From an uncultured Eubacteriales bacterium (lineage in GTDB: Bacteria > Bacillota > Clostridia > Oscillospirales > Acutalibacteraceae), in assembly GCA_934667845.1 (NCBI GenBank), contig CAKUMQ010000095.1:1-6530 (forward strand): a stretch of 6,530 bases of DNA, in the 5' to 3' direction. A program made the translations under genes and the position numbers. Below the pieces are notes generated by a model. The model did not search any database. It was not told the DNA's origin and worked only from the letters and a program-made list of their open reading frames with translations. Below are positions 5,649 to 6,530 of the stretch, piece after piece (position 1 is the stretch's first letter; each line of letters opens with the position of its first letter).

Positions 5649-6530
5649 TCATTTTAAAGCAGGGGCTTCTTCACGTCCGCGCAGCTCGTGGGTCACTTCT
5701 TTTTCCGCCGAGCGGCACAGCGCTGCCAGTGTTTCAGACACCGCCTGACGCGTGACTTCGTCCAGATCGCGGTAGCCGCGCAGGATGCGTCCGGCGCTGG
5801 TCAGCCAATTGGCGCTCAGCTCATGGACGGAACGGGCGTTTGTCACCGTCAGGATGCTGTATACGGTATCGGCAAAGCGCTCGCGCTGCTCTGCGCTCAT
5901 GCCCGCTATCCAATCCTCCACCGCCGAGCTGATCACACGGCCGGAGCGCGTCACGTTGCGCAGCCGGACAAAGCGATCGCGGAGTATTTCCCAGGAAAAA
6001 GTGTCATGCTGGAAAAAGCCCGTTTTCTGCGTGCTATGTACGATCGAGTAGTCGTCGCTGTGTTCCAGCAGCATGCCGACCAGAGAGGACTGCGGGACAA
6101 GGGTGTTGAGCTTTCCGGCGAGGCGCGCCTCCTGTGCCTCGCCCCACACGCCCTCGACAAAGCCGGGACCGTCGAGATTGTATACGCCCTGCACGCGCTC
6201 CGCCACCTCGGGCCTGCAGAAGCCGAGCGCATACATCGCGAGATTGCCGCCCTTGGAGTGCCCGCCCAGATAGATCCTGCCGGAGAATTCCTCTGCCAAG
6301 GCGTTGACATACTCCACCGCCATCGTCTGTGACGGCACGGGAGAGACAAACGCCATGTTCAGATCCTCTTTCCACCCGACCAGAGAGCCGTCTGTACCGC
6401 GAAAGGCGACAAAGCAGGTGTCTTCGTCGAGCATGATCGTCACGGCGGCAAATTGCGTCTGGGTCTCTTCATCCAGACAGCAGGAATAGCGGAGCAGCGG
6501 GAGACGCAAAAACCGCGGACTGCGCAGCAG
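5649..6530 (-). CDS. Mbeg1-like (DUF2974) alpha/beta hydrolase, N-terminus beyond window
   Basis: The frame is open from the right edge for 293 residues to TGA 5649-5651, so the start and perhaps 80-100 N-terminal residues are missing. The TTG at 6509 is not convincing, because the family-like phrase SPRF lies before it. Counting from the edge, VAFRGTDGSLVGWKED (about 41-56) is the oxyanion-side lipase motif and YLGGHSKGGNLAMYA (about 87-101) holds the nucleophile elbow with Ser92. NLDGPGF supplies a likely Asp120 and FFQHDTFSW a likely His175, giving a complete Ser-Asp-His set. No signal peptide can be judged. The Mbeg1-like family is related to class 3 lipases, is widespread in Clostridia and mostly lacks a known substrate; esterase or lipase activity is inferred. 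It converges on the regulator gene and shares the terminator region. Confidence 0.88.
   Translation of the reverse strand: MLRSPRFLRLPLLRYSCCLDEETQTQFAAVTIMLDEDTCFVAFRGTDGSLVGWKEDLNMAFVSPVPSQTMAVEYVNALAEEFSGRIYLGGHSKGGNLAMYALGFCRPEVAERVQGVYNLDGPGFVEGVWGEAQEARLAGKLNTLVPQSSLVGMLLEHSDDYSIVHSTQKTGFFQHDTFSWEILRDRFVRLRNVTRSGRVISSAVEDWIAGMSAEQRERFADTVYSILTVTNARSVHELSANWLTSAGRILRGYRDLDEVTRQAVSETLAALCRSAEKEVTHELRGREEAPALK

Noticed and set aside
5688..6332. Plus-strand open frame of 214 codons
   Set aside because: It is opposite the Mbeg1-like hydrolase, whose lipase motifs are unmistakable, and it lies just past a strong plus-strand terminator.

Overview
The window looks like chromosomal DNA from a gut-type member of the Clostridia, most likely the Oscillospiraceae/Ruminococcaceae group. 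This is inferred from a moderately GC-rich composition, strong GGAGG-type ribosome binding sites, an N-terminal hydrophobic segment ending in LPAITL on a Cna-B/SpaA-type surface protein, and a Mbeg1-like (DUF2974) hydrolase. No rRNA, tRNA, CRISPR array, transposase or phage gene was seen.

Left part (1-3300, minus strand): a three-gene operon read right to left. A short cytoplasmic coiled-coil protein (2692-3102) is followed after 32 nt by a type I signal peptidase (2066-2659), and after 29 nt by a large secreted surface protein (2036 down to the left edge, 678 codons visible, C-terminus missing). The surface protein has a signal/anchor segment, five Cys...HxHxxxC repeats, an Ig-like stretch, a jelly-roll-like module and the first Cna-B/SpaA-like repeats. 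The gene order suggests a dedicated export unit in which the peptidase matures the surface protein. The coiled-coil protein's role is unknown.

Middle (3103-3561): a divergent control region. The minus-strand operon has a good sigma-A promoter (TTGAAT, 17 bp, TATACT). Its extended -10 lies in a perfect 14-bp tandem duplication, A/T tracts at about 10-bp steps lie at and upstream of its -35, and a leader of about 185 nt with several potential hairpins follows. The plus-strand promoter (TTGCAA, 17 bp, TATAAT) drives pncB.

Right part (3562-6530): pncB encodes nicotinate phosphoribosyltransferase (NAD salvage). Next comes a small OmpR/PhoB-type winged-helix regulator whose receiver stops at the position of the phosphoacceptor, which is Cys rather than Asp. 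A 16-bp stem terminator closes this unit. A convergent minus-strand gene for a Mbeg1-like alpha/beta hydrolase runs off the right edge, so its N-terminus is missing.

The two longest apparent open frames besides the real genes (483-2060 plus; 3565-5049 minus) lie codon-on-codon opposite the surface protein and pncB and are treated as shadows.
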